A program made the translations under genes and the position numbers. The notes beneath the pieces were generated by a model. That model made no database searches. It was not told the DNA's origin and was given only the letters and a program-made list of their open reading frames with translations. A DNA stretch of 64,000 nucleotides from contig DBXF01000013.1 in assembly GCA_002309295.1 (NCBI GenBank), forward strand, positions 16,276-80,275, read 5' to 3'. Positions 9,450 through 21,421 of this stretch are shown piece by piece. The DNA comes from Bacteroidales bacterium UBA1219 (GTDB taxonomy: Bacteria > Bacteroidota > Bacteroidia > Bacteroidales > P3). Numbering within the stretch: the stretch's first letter is position 1; every line of letters starts with the position of its first letter.

Positions 9450-10325
9450 TCACGCTTGGTTTTTGATTTTGCAGGATTTCAGCGTCTTACGGTAAATGAC
9501 AAAGATTACAACAAAAAATATCAGATTGCTGAAATAGGAAATGTCCACATACGACTGCCACCAATATTCGGGGGAATCGACTATTTGGGGCTCGGTGAAA
9601 AATTCTAACAGCAGAGAGGGCAAATAGAAATCGACAAGATAGCCCAATACAGCAACTGCTAGGACAACAATCAGATTAATCCGTACCGAAGGTCGTTTTC
9701 TTACCAGCTGGTAAACGACTCCTATTGTTAGCAGGAGCAACATAAAATGCACAACGGCGTTCAAAAGCATCGGATGTACCAGAAGCCTGACATTATAGGC
9801 AATGGTACATACCAAAAAGAATACATAACCGAAAGCGCTGTAGAGCAACATCCCGCCATAAAAACAACGCGCTATGCTGTCGGGAGTCCGTCTTTCAGCA
9901 CAGTAACGCCAGCACAAATAAGCCAAAGTAAGCAGCGCAACGACAATGTTTTTCCATTTGTTCAGCTCACTCAAAAATTGTTGGGAGAGACCATATTTAT
10001 ACAGATTGTCGGACAAAAGGTAGGAGTCCATCAGATTTGTTCGAACAAACATTTGAAAAAAACTCAGCAGGTACACAAGCACAAACACCCCCACCACATG
10101 GAACCACTTGATATTCAAAAAGAAGGGTTTGCGAAATAAGAAAAAAATGACAGCAAGTTCGAGCAATGCACTCCCCGCCACCACCATAACGGGGTCCATA
10201 ACGCTATACAAGTCATAGATAAAATAAAAGCACTGTCCCCAAATGGCACCGAACAGCCAGTAGGACAGTATTCCGAAAAGGAAGTAAAGGTAACGTACGT
10301 TTTCTTTAGTGAAGCTATAGGTCAT
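9450..10325 (-). CDS. Integral membrane protein of unknown function
   Basis: A 291-residue, strongly hydrophobic protein with about eight predicted membrane segments, for example near residues 12-35, 42-62, 75-95, 128-143, 155-180, 190-210, 220-240 and 265-283. No signal peptide, metal-binding motif or recognisable family signature was found. The sequence is rich in F, L, V and Y, and its base composition is more A/T-rich than neighbouring housekeeping genes. It lies downstream of two small exported proteins on the same strand, separated by 56 nt from the nearest. I do not recognise its function. Confidence 0.75.
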   Translation of the reverse strand: MTYSFTKENVRYLYFLFGILSYWLFGAIWGQCFYFIYDLYSVMDPVMVVAGSALLELAVIFFLFRKPFFLNIKWFHVVGVFVLVYLLSFFQMFVRTNLMDSYLLSDNLYKYGLSQQFLSELNKWKNIVVALLTLAYLCWRYCAERRTPDSIARCFYGGMLLYSAFGYVFFLVCTIAYNVRLLVHPMLLNAVVHFMLLLLTIGVVYQLVRKRPSVRINLIVVLAVAVLGYLVDFYLPSLLLEFFTEPQIVDSPEYWWQSYVDISYFSNLIFFVVIFVIYRKTLKSCKIKNQA

Positions 10326-10381
10326 ATTTCTGTAATGGGGTTATATGTTGTTTATAGGGACTTCCAATTTGCGATTTTCGT

Positions 10382-10924
10382 TTAGAAATGCAACGACAGG
10401 CCAATCTGCGTGGGCGAGACATTGAGTTTCAGCTGTGTGGTTATCGGTTCACGGTGCCCGATGCCGCTGTTGTAGGAGTCGCGCACTTTGTTCAGTTTGT
10501 GTTTTCCCCTGATGGCGAGGATGGTGGTAGGAACCAACATGCAGACTCCCACCCCACAGGCCCATACACCCACATTTGCTCCTATAAAACCGAAGGTCCC
10601 CACAATCCCTACTTCACTCTTGTCGATACATATCATTCCCCAACCCAGACCTATTAGCGTTCCGCCACCGACAACCAGACCAGCCGACAGTCCCCCGAAT
10701 ATCAACGACTTACGGTAGAGCGACTTTCCTTTGTCGTAAAGTTCGAACATCTCGTCGGAAAAGAGGTTGTGCAACTCGTCGTTGGAGATGCGCGTCTTGG
10801 ACTCGTCGGAAGTGTAGTAATATCCCATGCCTTTCCTCGCGATGGTCTCTATGCTGTCGTTCTGTGCAAACAGGCTACACGAAATGGCCATTACGGCAAT
10901 CAGAAAAATAGATACCTTTTTCAT
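10382..10924 (-). CDS. Small exported protein with two hydrophobic segments
   Basis: A 180-residue protein from the ATG at 10922-10924. This start is preferred over an ATG 54 nt upstream because it opens a clean signal peptide (MKKVSIFLIAVMAISCSLFAQ). After a polar stretch of about 45 residues come two glycine-rich hydrophobic segments, near residues 72-96 and 105-137 (GLSAGLVVGGGTLIGLGWG and GANVGVWACGVGVCML). The tail ends in alternating residues with a terminal Phe (IGLSLHF), a pattern seen in outer-membrane strands. Function is unknown. It follows the lipoprotein gene at 10968-11414 by 43 nt. Confidence 0.72.
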   Translation of the reverse strand: MKKVSIFLIAVMAISCSLFAQNDSIETIARKGMGYYYTSDESKTRISNDELHNLFSDEMFELYDKGKSLYRKSLIFGGLSAGLVVGGGTLIGLGWGMICIDKSEVGIVGTFGFIGANVGVWACGVGVCMLVPTTILAIRGKHKLNKVRDSYNSGIGHREPITTQLKLNVSPTQIGLSLHF

Positions 10925-10967
10925 TGCATTGTTAGTTATTTCGTTTATAATCAATTTATTATAGAAA

Positions 10968-11414
10968 TTAGTCGGCATCGGCGGGAATTATGTCGGCAGA
11001 AATTGTATAGGTAAGTTTGCCGTAGCACGGACCGCTGGGATCTCCTTTGGGAAATGACTCGGTTTTCTCTTCGTAGCTGTATGCCGAAGATTTGAAATTG
11101 TACGGACTGAGACCAATAGTGTCGGTTTTATGAAAAACCACGGTGTCGCCAGTGACGAAAATAAATGACACACTGTCGCCGAAACGGAATCTGAAAACTC
11201 TTTCGCAAGATTCTTTCGAGGCAAATCCCATGCCGCAGTCTCCATCAACAATTTTCTCGGTGCCATCGGGAATTGTTACATTAATATTTTGTGAAATAAC
11301 TGTTACCTCGAACCCGGAGTTGTTTTTTATTACATTTTCCTCAGTATATCCCGGGTCGCAGGAGAACAAAACGGCCGATATGGCCAACACCGTTAAAATC
11401 GATTTTAGTTTCAT
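10968..11414 (-). CDS. Putative lipoprotein of unknown function
   Basis: A 148-residue protein with a lipoprotein signal peptide: MKLKSILTVLAISAVLFSC, with the lipobox cysteine at residue 19. The mature part begins DPGYTEENVIKNNSGFEV and is mostly beta-strand-like. A segment near residues 95-115 (DTVVFHKTDTIGLSPYNFKS) resembles small Bacteroidota envelope proteins, but no named domain was recognised. A consensus-like promoter lies about 100 nt upstream (11516-11547). It is the first of three minus-strand genes ending with the membrane protein at 9450. Confidence 0.75.
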   Translation of the reverse strand: MKLKSILTVLAISAVLFSCDPGYTEENVIKNNSGFEVTVISQNINVTIPDGTEKIVDGDCGMGFASKESCERVFRFRFGDSVSFIFVTGDTVVFHKTDTIGLSPYNFKSSAYSYEEKTESFPKGDPSGPCYGKLTYTISADIIPADAD

Positions 11415-13297
<1,883 letters not shown>

Positions 13298-13311
<14 letters not shown>

Positions 13312-16300
13312 TGGGGTGTTCGTATTTCAAATTTTCCGGCACGCTGACGCAGTTGGCGGCTATGTCCACCAAATCGGCGTCGCTGTCGGTGGCCGTGATT
13401 TGCAGTTTTTTCTTCACCAAGGCGGCAAGCAGTGCAAACTCGCCCTGTCCGCAGTTGTCGATACGGAATTCGCCGTTGTCGGGCAGTGCGGCGATGGCCT
13501 CGCGGTAGTTGCCGTTGCGACGCAGGTTCTGGCGTGCACGGCGTTCTATGTCGCGACCTTTATAAATATAGTTGTGCAGCACGAGGTCTGCGTAGTAGTC
13601 GGCGGTCTCGGTATCGCGGCACAGCTGTCCGTATTGCTCCACATAGTATTGCCGCATGGCTTTGGCAACGGTGTTGGCGTCGCCTTCCATAAGCGGATTT
13701 TCGTTGGTAATACGTGGCAAAATCTGCACATCCACTCGTCCTTTGCGCAGCATAAACTCCTGTTTCGGGAAAACATGTCCGATGCCGTGGGTGACGAGCG
13801 GCAGCACGTCCACACCAAGTTTTTTGGCCAAATGGAATGCCCCTTTGTGGAAACGCAGTATGTCGCAAGTCTCGGAACGGGTGCCTTCGGGGAAGATAAG
13901 CACCGAATAGCCATTGCGCAGAGCCTTTTCAACCTGTTTCTCGTTCTCCTCAAGTCCGTTGGCCACGGGATAGAAATCGGCGTAACGTATTATCCAGCCG
14001 TAGAACGGGCTGTTCCACACCCATTTGTTTGTCAGACAGATGATTTTGGGGTTGAGGGCAAGCGTATAAAGCAGGTCGAGGTGCGACTGGTGGTTGCAGG
14101 TGATGATGGCGGGCTTTTCGAAAGTCTCGCCGGCGGTGTTGTGCACATGCGCCTTAACTCCCGGCATCCAACGCACGCAGGTGCGCAGAAGCCCACATAA
14201 ACATTTGTGGTAAAACAACTTATGCTTTGGCGTTTTGCCTCCGATGGTAAGCACGAAAAATCCCAAAATAGAGAGGAATATCGAGAAAACGAAGAAAACC
14301 GTAAAGGCGTAGATGGTTTTCAGAAGGTTGAGCAGGGTTATCGGCATCAGGCGGTCGTGGCCGCGTTTTTTGGTGAGCCAGCGGTAGATGAGCGGCGGGA
14401 AAATGTAGGCCATCAGCACCACGCAGAACATACCGATTATCGTTACTTCGGCCAGCGAGTGCATGGCAGGGTGTTTGGCAATAATCAGCGAGCCGATGCC
14501 GATAAACATAATGGTGGCCGACAGCAGCACCGAGTTTTTGTACGAGGCAAGCATCTTGCGGCGGTAGGTGTATTCGTACATCATCCCTTCGGTGACGAAA
14601 ATGGTGTAGTCGTCGCCCTGCCCGAAAATAAAGGTGGCAAGTATGATGTTGATTATGTTGAACCGTATGTCGAAGATGTTCATTATGCCCAAAATCCAAA
14701 TCCAGCCCACCGCCAGCGGCAGAAACGACAACAGGCTGAGTTCCAGCCGTCCGAACGAGATGGTGAGGAACAGGAAAACGATGAACCCGCAGATGTAAAG
14801 CACGTAGTCGAAATCGTCGGAGAGGGCGTCGACCATCTTGTCCACAATGCTGGTGTTGTCCATGGTAAAGACGGCATCGTCCACATTGCCAAGACGTTGC
14901 GACACAGCCTCGCGATGGTTGCTCTCCATCAGGGTGTAAACCATGCAGCGGTCGGGGTTGCTGCAGAGGTAATTACTTGCAAACGAGTTGATTATCGGTT
15001 CAAAATAGGTATATTCGTGTGTTTCGTGGCTTTTGCCGATGATGTCGAAGAAAGGTTGCAAGGCTCCTTTGCTGTAGCCGAGTTTCGCGGCCTCGGCCTC
15101 GACGTTGCGCACAAGGTCGTCGCGGCGGGTGCTCCAGAAAGCCTCCCACTGCTCCACACGTTGTTTCTGCATCTGTTGCGAAGGCACAAAACCGCCAATC
15201 CCCGACACCTTGACCACGGTGCTGTCGGCGGCCATACTTTCGATGACGGGCATCGCCGCCTCGTAGCCGCGCAGAGCCTCCTCCATATCCTTGCCCTCGG
15301 CCACACAGTACACCGACGGCACGCCGCTCTCGGTCTGGGCTATCAACTTGTCGAGCTTCACCCGCTGGTCGGGAGTCATGTAGTTGATTTTACTCATGTC
15401 CGACTCGAAAGCCGTCTGTCGGCTGAAATAATACAACGGTATGGTTATCAGCACTATGGCAAGGACGAATATCTTGTTCTGTTCGAAACGGCGGTCGGCC
15501 ACCTTGCCGAAGACAAGTCTTGTGGCTGAGCGGTCCTGCTTGTGGAACAGCGTTTTACGGAACAGATGCGGCAAAAAGACCAGTACAAAGAGTATCGTCC
15601 CGACAAGGAGCAGAGCGGCGAAGAGCCCTAGGTCTTTCATGGCGTCGGAACTGATGAATACAAGGCTCAGGAAGGCACCCACGGTGGTGAGGTTGCCCGT
15701 AACGAGTGGCTCAATTATGTCCTTGATAGTCTGTTCCTTGCTGTATCCCTGCTGGTAATGGGCAAGGAAATGCAAGGGGTAATTCACTGCAATTCCGACA
15801 ATTATGGACCCCACCCCTATCGCTATCACCGACACGGTGCCTTTGAACAGGGCGAGGAACGCCAGTCCGAACAATGCGCCGAAAGTAATGGAGAACACAA
15901 TGATTATCAACGCTCTGGCATCGCGGAAGAAGTACATCAGCAGGGCAAGGATGAGCACCAGCGCAAGGATGGTGGAGATGATGCTGTCGGTTTTGATACG
16001 GTCGGCGTTCTCCACCGAAATCACGGCGGCACCGATATAATCCACTTTCACCGTGCCTCCGAACTCATTTTCAACCTCGTGGGCAATCTTATCTATCTGT
16101 TGCACAAGCTTTTTGTTGCCCGAAGTCTCGCTCACGGGGTATTTGGAGGTGACAGCCATTATCGCCTCGGTGCCCTCCTTGTTGAAAACGTATCCGTCGA
16201 TGATTTCGTAACTGTCGCCCATGGGGTTTCCGCCCCCAAGTTGCGGAAGCTTAGGCGATACGAAGCCCAGCGGGTCGTTCACGATTATCTTTTTGGCCAC

Positions 16301-16798
16301 ACCGCCGGCGGGCGAGAGAAGCACCTGCTTGTCGGCGGCAAGTGCCTGTGCTATCTTCTGCGGAGCGAGAAGGCTGTCGATACGGGCATAGTCGGCGCTG
16401 TCGAGGTAGTACGGCATATTGGCCTGCACGAATTTCGTCAGTTCGAAAACCTTTTCCTCGTTCACCTGATAGAAAATGTCGGTGGTATGCTCCGCCACGT
16501 CGGGACTTTCGAGACGTGCGGCCATGCGGTCCACGGCGTCCATGATTTTCTCCTGGTCGGGTTCGCCCTGCGTGGCATACACGTTTATCATTATCTTATT
16601 GGCCGCCCCAATGTTCTGATAGGCATAATTTTGGCGGTTGTCGTGTCCCTCCTGCGGCAAAAAACGGCTGATGTCCTCAACGAAATCGAGTCGCAGCAGA
16701 CACAGGGCCATCAAAGCGAGCAATACCGTCAGCACAACGACCATCAAGGGATGACGTTTGTCGAAAAAGGCATATAGGCGGAGCAGTATATTTCTCAC
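13298..16798 (-). CDS. Fused MMPL/RND lipid transporter and lysophospholipid-type acyltransferase with C-terminal Rossmann-like remnant
   Basis: A 1166-residue fusion. Residues 1-800 are an MMPL-family transporter: TM1 near 17-38, a periplasmic loop, a TM bundle near 270-430, a second loop, and a TM bundle near 680-830. The second half has the expected proton-relay motif GQGDDYTIF; the first-half counterpart reads GIAVNYPLHF, with Asn339 where many family members have Asp. Residues about 890-1080 are a PlsC-type acyltransferase with NHQSHLD (HX4D, near 902-908) and FPEGTRS (near 969). The last 70 residues (NCGQGEFALLAAL...ATDSDADLVDIA) look like the start of a class I methyltransferase fold. 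It overlaps the glycosyltransferase stop by 4 nt. It probably exports or acylates the cluster product. Confidence 0.87.
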
Positions 16799-17532
16799 TT
16801 TTTCAGCAATTTAATCAGTTTTCGGATTCCCATCGACGGATAGCCGTAAACCACGGCCAGCAGGCAGAGCACTGTGTTTAGCACGCTGATACGTGCAAAG
16901 TCGGCGGTGGGCCGGAAATGGCTCACGCGCTCCTCCTGCGGGGGGTAGTAAACGTTTATGGGACAGGACTTTATCTTCACATCGCGCCAAGCGCAACGCA
17001 CAAGTATCTCAAGTTCAGCCTCGTAGCGGTTGTTCAGCGGGTTGTGTCGACCGATCTTTTTCAGAGGATACACACGAAAACCCGTCTGTGTGTCGGGCAG
17101 ACGGCGGATGGTCTGCACCGTGAACCAGAAATTGGAGAAACGGTTGGCAAAGCCGTTTTTCGAAGGCATATTGGGGTTGTCGAACTTGCGGCTGCCCACC
17201 ACAAGGCTCCCTTCGTCGGCCGAATAGCAGTCGAGCAACGTGGGTATGTCCGAAGCTCGGTGCTGACCGTCGGAGTCGAGGGTTACGGCGGTGTCGAAAC
17301 CCTTTTGCAGAGCGGCTTTGAAGCCTTGACGCAGGGCATAGCCTTTGCCGCGGTTCTTGGGGTAGGAAACAACTGTGACGCTATCGCCCAAAGTACGGAG
17401 AATGCCCTCGGTGCCGTCGGTGGAGCCGTCGTTTACAACAATGATGTCGGACACGAAACTGCGCACATCGTCAACGACGGCGGGCAATGTGGCCGCGTTG
17501 TTGTATGTGGGGATGATGGCACAGACTTTCAT
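16795..17532 (-). CDS. Family 2 glycosyltransferase
   Basis: A 245-residue GT-A-fold glycosyltransferase, dolichyl-phosphate-mannose-synthase-like. The N-terminus has IIPTYNNAATLPAVV and VVNDGSTDGT, the metal-binding motif is LDSDGQH near residue 92, and acceptor-side residues include DTQTGFRVYPLKK and NRYEAELEILVRC. A C-terminal hydrophobic stretch (ISVLNTVLCLLAVVYGY) may attach it to the membrane. It lies 12 nt after the dehydratase and overlaps the MMPL gene. In comparable aryl-polyene clusters a GT2-like gene sits at the same place, suggesting modification of a lipid head group; the sugar and acceptor cannot be read from sequence. Confidence 0.88.
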   Translation of the reverse strand: MKVCAIIPTYNNAATLPAVVDDVRSFVSDIIVVNDGSTDGTEGILRTLGDSVTVVSYPKNRGKGYALRQGFKAALQKGFDTAVTLDSDGQHRASDIPTLLDCYSADEGSLVVGSRKFDNPNMPSKNGFANRFSNFWFTVQTIRRLPDTQTGFRVYPLKKIGRHNPLNNRYEAELEILVRCAWRDVKIKSCPINVYYPPQEERVSHFRPTADFARISVLNTVLCLLAVVYGYPSMGIRKLIKLLKK

Positions 17533-17544
17533 TGTGGCGGGTTG

Positions 17545-17916
17545 TCAGTGTTTCTCGCAAAGCAGGCTCGCTTTAACGACAATCGTTTCGGGGTCGGAAA
17601 TGGTGGTCTTGGCGGAAAACAGGGTTTCGCTTTGCGCAACAAGCTGTATGTCAAAGGTAAACACCTTGCCTTCGGCCGGAGTCATAAGGTTCAGGAATTT
17701 CATGTTTTTCACCGTCGGAATGCGGATTTCGCCGCCTACGACCTCGGTAACCAACTGACGGATAATCTCCAAGGTGCAGACGCCCGGAACGATGGGGTTG
17801 TCGGGGAAATGCGCCTGGAAAATGACGTGGTCCATGCGGAACACTATTTCGCGACGAATGTGCAGCGAGTCAGTATCGTGGGTGCCGACAATGGTGTAAA
17901 AACTCCCGTCTATCAT
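17545..17916 (-). CDS. Hotdog-fold 3-hydroxyacyl-ACP dehydratase (FabZ/ApeI-like)
   Basis: A 123-residue single hotdog domain. The helix motif reads HVIFQAHFPDNPIVPGVCTLEI, retaining the catalytic His of HFP and the Glu of the LE(I/A) helix typical of FabZ-type dehydratases. This enzyme would remove water from 3-hydroxyacyl-ACP and, with repeated use without reduction, would build conjugated double bonds. It is short but within the range of ApeI/ApeP-type dehydratases. It sits 5 nt after the LolA-like gene. No matching ketoreductase or enoyl reductase is in the cluster. Confidence 0.85.
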   Translation of the reverse strand: MIDGSFYTIVGTHDTDSLHIRREIVFRMDHVIFQAHFPDNPIVPGVCTLEIIRQLVTEVVGGEIRIPTVKNMKFLNLMTPAEGKVFTFDIQLVAQSETLFSAKTTISDPETIVVKASLLCEKH

Positions 17917-17921
17917 AGCAG

Positions 17922-18557
17922 CTATTTAAGGTTAAACATTTTATCGTCAATAGAGGCATTCACTTTGTGGTTGCTGAAAGTGATGGTGGTGCTGTCGCCC
18001 TCCTTCTCGTTCATAAACATTTTCACGGCCACCATCTTTTGTTTGTCCAAAGTCAGTTCCAGATGGTTGAAAAAGACTTTCAAACGGCGGTTGGCGGGAG
18101 TCAGCTTGATCCAATAGGCGTTGGCGCCGACATAGAACTCACTCTTGAAATTCTTGCCGTCGTCGAGCTCCTTGCCGCTCACCACACCGGTTATCAGCGC
18201 AGCCATCTGACGGTACATGCGTCCGTCTTTGCCCTGCTCTTTGCCATCAGCGTCGGTGACTTTAACTTTGGCACCTTCCATAACTACCACCGACACAGTG
18301 GGTTTAGTGTATTCCCATCGCAACGATGACGGTTTTCTGAAATACATAACACCCTCACTGACAGATACTTCGTTAAAGAGTGCCGATTTTTTCTCCTGTC
18401 GGAAATCGCATTGCATCGTCTGGAAATTGTCGTTCATCGCCGAAAGCAAGGCTTTTTTTTCGGCATCGGAAACGGCTTTGAAACCAGCAGGTTGGGCCAT
18501 GGAGCACAGCGTTGCGGCAAGCATGACCATAAGGGAAAAAAGCCTTGTCTTTTTCAT
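17922..18557 (-). CDS. LolA-like outer-membrane lipoprotein carrier protein
   Basis: A 211-residue periplasmic protein: signal peptide MKKTRLFSLMVMLAATLCSMAQ, then a LolA-type fold recognisable by MQCDFRQEKKSALF, SVSEGVMYFRKPSSLRWEYT and later FFNHLELTLDKQKMVAVKMF. Housekeeping LolA ferries lipoproteins, but LolA-like genes inside aryl-polyene and related clusters (ApeG type) are thought to help carry the lipid product across the periplasm. The neighbours here favour that dedicated role. It starts 6 nt after the DMT-like gene. Confidence 0.85.
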   Translation of the reverse strand: MKKTRLFSLMVMLAATLCSMAQPAGFKAVSDAEKKALLSAMNDNFQTMQCDFRQEKKSALFNEVSVSEGVMYFRKPSSLRWEYTKPTVSVVVMEGAKVKVTDADGKEQGKDGRMYRQMAALITGVVSGKELDDGKNFKSEFYVGANAYWIKLTPANRRLKVFFNHLELTLDKQKMVAVKMFMNEKEGDSTTITFSNHKVNASIDDKMFNLK

Positions 18558-18563
18558 AACACT

Positions 18564-18911
18564 TTATTTTAAAACAATGAAATACATGCCGGCAATGATA
18601 AGAGCCACACCAAGCCATCGTATCAAGGGGATACTTTCGCCGAAAACTGCAGAAGCCAGAATCATGCTGAAAATAAAGCTGGCACCTGACAGGGGGTGTA
18701 TCACCGAAAGGTCATGATTTTTAAGTAGATACATCCATAACACAGTAGCTGCAAACATTGCGCCGCCAGCTGCCAAAAGCCACCAGTTGGTGAACACACG
18801 CCACGACCATTCAAAACGGTCCGAAAGAGTGGCCTTTTTCATAAACACCTGCCCGAGCGCAAGACACAACGACTGCAGTAGGCTCCATAATATCAATATA
18901 ACTTTAGACAT
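18564..18911 (-). CDS. Small EamA/DMT-type membrane protein
   Basis: A 115-residue protein with four predicted membrane helices, about residues 4-22, 40-60, 70-92 and 96-114, equal to half of an EamA-type transporter or a small-multidrug-resistance-like unit. The motif HPLSGASFIFSMILASAVFGE with a closing GVALIIAGMYFIV is typical of EamA halves. It overlaps the 3' end of the ketosynthase gene by 8 nt, so translational coupling is likely. By context it may help flip or export a lipid intermediate, but no substrate can be assigned. As a half-size protein it probably dimerises. Confidence 0.8.
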   Translation of the reverse strand: MSKVILILWSLLQSLCLALGQVFMKKATLSDRFEWSWRVFTNWWLLAAGGAMFAATVLWMYLLKNHDLSVIHPLSGASFIFSMILASAVFGESIPLIRWLGVALIIAGMYFIVLK

Positions 18912-21153
18912 TTGAAAGTAGTGCTAATGAATACTCTAAATCTTTGAAATGATTAACCACGAGTATGTTACGCGGTTTGTCGATATTTTTATCACTATTA
19001 TTCGTTAAAAACGAAGGAATTTTGCCGTTTTTCAGACAAACGGCCGCAGCGTAGATTCCCATGGCCGGCATGGTGAACCCTTCGCCGAAAAGATGTTTGT
19101 AACGTAGCACCGCAGCCTGTGGCAACATACGGCAGAAATCATCGTAATGACGGTTGTTATCGGCATTTTCGTCCTTGCCCGTCATCACCGCTGCGATGTC
19201 GGAACGTTGCAGTCCGTGCCTTTGCAGCATTGCGTCGAGGGTGCACTGCAACTCCTCTTCGCTGGGACGGAAAAACAGCTGTGTGTCAAGCAGTTCGCAC
19301 CAGGCAGCTTCCGTCTGGCGGTTTTCCAGAAACATCGTCAAAGCCGTTTCGCCGGCGAAGGTGCCGTCCCAGAAGTCGACCTTGTCCAGAAGGTCGTAGT
19401 AGTCGGGCGTCATCTCGTCGTGACCGCCCACCAGAGCAGTTTTAATCTTGCCCAGCTTGAACTGCAGGAAAGCGTCCTGCAAGGCACTTTCGAACGACAC
19501 CCCGCGTTGCGAGTAGGTGCAGTTGTAGCCGTGGCAGTGCAGGTTAAGCGCCACCTGCGAACTGATGGTGTTGTGGGTGGACTGCATGAAATAGGTCGGC
19601 GTGAGCAGCTGCTCGCCGTCCACTACCATGGCGCGGAGGAATTTCTCGGTGTTTTCGATACATCCCAAGCCCGTACCGGTGATGATGGCGTCGATGGCCG
19701 AGCCGTCGGCGGTAGGCAGCGCCGAGAGTGCCGTAGTGAGAGCGCGTTTCAGCACCGCTCCCATGCGGCGGGCCGCTTTCGGGTCGATAAACTGCTTATA
19801 ATCAGGCGACAGAGCCCTGACATATTTCTCGTTGTAGAAAATCGGATTTTCAAACCATTCCTCGCCAAGAGGCTGTTGCACACTTATTTGCGAAGCTCCA
19901 CCGATGAACACCCTGCGTTTTTCGTCGTAAACGCTTGACGTATGTGTCTGTTTTTCAGGCTGGTATTTGCCAAAAATCAGCGACGAGTCGTTGCCACCGA
20001 AACCGAAGGAGTTGGTCATCACATGGGTGAGCGAAACGCCAGTTTTCAGGAATTTCTGCGGCACCACAGGCACGTCAGCCATAGGCGTCTCGAAACCGAG
20101 GCTCGGCGGGATGAAGCCGTGTTGCATGGCAAGTATGGAAATCACCGCCTCCACGCTGCCCGCGGCACTTGTGCAGTGTCCCGTAAAGGCTTTGGTGGAG
20201 GAGATTGGCGGGTAGTCGTTGCCGAACACCCGCAGTATGGCGTTGCCCTCGCTGGAGTCGTTGTTTTGCGTGCCAGTGCCGTGCGCGTTGATGTAGTCGA
20301 TGTCAGATGGTTGCAGACCGCTGTCGGCAAGAGCCTGTGTCATAGCCAGATACGCCCCTTCTCCTTCCGGCGAGGTGGCCGTCTGGTGGAAAGCGTCGCA
20401 GCTGTTGGCGTAGCCTTCGAGGGTGCAGAGAATCTCCGCCCCGCGGGCCTTGGCCTCGCTCTCGCGTTCTATCACGAGGAAAGCGGCGCCTTCGCCGAGG
20501 TTAAGGCCGTTGCGACCATCGTCGAAGGGACGGCAGCGCTCGCGGTCGAGAATCATCAGGGTGTTGAAACCGTTGAGGTGGAACTTGCTCAGACACTCGG
20601 TGCCGCCCACCACGGCTTTGTCGGCCCTGCCGCTCTTGATGAGGTTGGCACCGAGGATGATGGCGTTGGAGGCCGAGGAACAGGCGGTGGAGATGGTGGT
20701 GGTCTGCGAGAAACGGCCGAAGAAATCGGCAGCGAAAGCAGTCCCTGCACCGCAGTCGTGGGCCGCGATGTAGGCCACATCTTTGTCGTCGAAGAAACTG
20801 AGGTACAGCTGTTCGCTTTTCTCCATGCCGCCCACGGTGGTGCCGTTGATCAGCGCCACACGGCCGCTGTCGGGCTGCAGGTGCGACTGCTGCAAGGCCT
20901 CGCGCATGGCCATAAGAGAGAGGAGAGGCGTGCGGGTGGTTACCACGTCGGCAGGGATGTCCATACGCTGGCGCATCTCGGCTTCGGTCATCGGCACCTC
21001 GCACACGGGAATGTCGGTATGAGCGGTGCTGAGGTACCTTACGGCACCCACACCGGAACGGCAGTGCAACAGCGCGTCGAGCGTGGACTCAACGCCCACA
21101 CCGATGCCCGTAACGATACCCATCCCCGTTACTACAATCGCGTCTCCCATCAA
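18904..21153 (-). CDS. Fused beta-ketoacyl-ACP synthase and chain-length-factor-like domain
   Basis: A 749-residue fusion. Residues 1-400 are a FabF-type ketosynthase with the full triad: Cys158 in STACSSASN, His in NAHGTGT near 300, and His in TKAFTGHCTS near 335. Residues about 405-749 are a second ketosynthase-like fold of the kind that partners as chain-length factor. At the nucleophile elbow (about 545-556) it reads TYSQRGVSFESAL, with no Cys where the first half has one, and it keeps ALVGGHDE after the helix. The arrangement suggests a KS-CLF heterodimer made as one chain, as for type II PKS or aryl-polyene assembly. It begins 10 nt after the ACP gene. Confidence 0.88.
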   Translation of the reverse strand: MMGDAIVVTGMGIVTGIGVGVESTLDALLHCRSGVGAVRYLSTAHTDIPVCEVPMTEAEMRQRMDIPADVVTTRTPLLSLMAMREALQQSHLQPDSGRVALINGTTVGGMEKSEQLYLSFFDDKDVAYIAAHDCGAGTAFAADFFGRFSQTTTISTACSSASNAIILGANLIKSGRADKAVVGGTECLSKFHLNGFNTLMILDRERCRPFDDGRNGLNLGEGAAFLVIERESEAKARGAEILCTLEGYANSCDAFHQTATSPEGEGAYLAMTQALADSGLQPSDIDYINAHGTGTQNNDSSEGNAILRVFGNDYPPISSTKAFTGHCTSAAGSVEAVISILAMQHGFIPPSLGFETPMADVPVVPQKFLKTGVSLTHVMTNSFGFGGNDSSLIFGKYQPEKQTHTSSVYDEKRRVFIGGASQISVQQPLGEEWFENPIFYNEKYVRALSPDYKQFIDPKAARRMGAVLKRALTTALSALPTADGSAIDAIITGTGLGCIENTEKFLRAMVVDGEQLLTPTYFMQSTHNTISSQVALNLHCHGYNCTYSQRGVSFESALQDAFLQFKLGKIKTALVGGHDEMTPDYYDLLDKVDFWDGTFAGETALTMFLENRQTEAAWCELLDTQLFFRPSEEELQCTLDAMLQRHGLQRSDIAAVMTGKDENADNNRHYDDFCRMLPQAAVLRYKHLFGEGFTMPAMGIYAAAVCLKNGKIPSFLTNNSDKNIDKPRNILVVNHFKDLEYSLALLSNV

Positions 21154-21163
21154 AAGAAAAGGC

Positions 21164-21421
21164 TTATTTTGTACGGTGAGCCTGGATGTATTCGGCCATC
21201 ACTCTTACCGACTTGAATACGTCCTTGCCTTCGGCGGCTGAGTTCAGCTTGATGCCGTAGTTCTTCTCCATCAGCACTATGAGTTCCAGCGCGTCGATGG
21301 AGTCGAGACCCAGACCTTCGCCAAAAAGAGGAGCGTTTTCGTCGATGTCCTCAGGTTTCATGTCTTCGAGGTTGAGCACCTCAATTATCTGTTTCTTAAG
21401 CTCTAATATCAGTTCTTCCAT
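21164..21421 (-). CDS. Acyl carrier protein dedicated to the lipid/polyene cluster
   Basis: An 85-residue acyl carrier protein with the phosphopantetheine attachment motif GLGLDSIDALELI (Ser near residue 40). The N-terminal helix is MEELILELKKQIIEVLN. It would carry the growing chain as a thioester for the fused ketosynthase 10 nt downstream. It is the first gene of the operon and has a textbook Bacteroidota promoter 38 nt upstream (21459-21490). The basic tail AHRTK is slightly unlike housekeeping AcpP, which supports a pathway-specific role. Confidence 0.9.
   Translation of the reverse strand: MEELILELKKQIIEVLNLEDMKPEDIDENAPLFGEGLGLDSIDALELIVLMEKNYGIKLNSAAEGKDVFKSVRVMAEYIQAHRTK

Noticed and set aside
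14207..15529. A 440-codon open frame on the plus strand opposite the MMPL fusion
   Set aside because: It is His/Gln/Arg-rich antisense sequence with no domain; the opposite gene has clear MMPL motifs.
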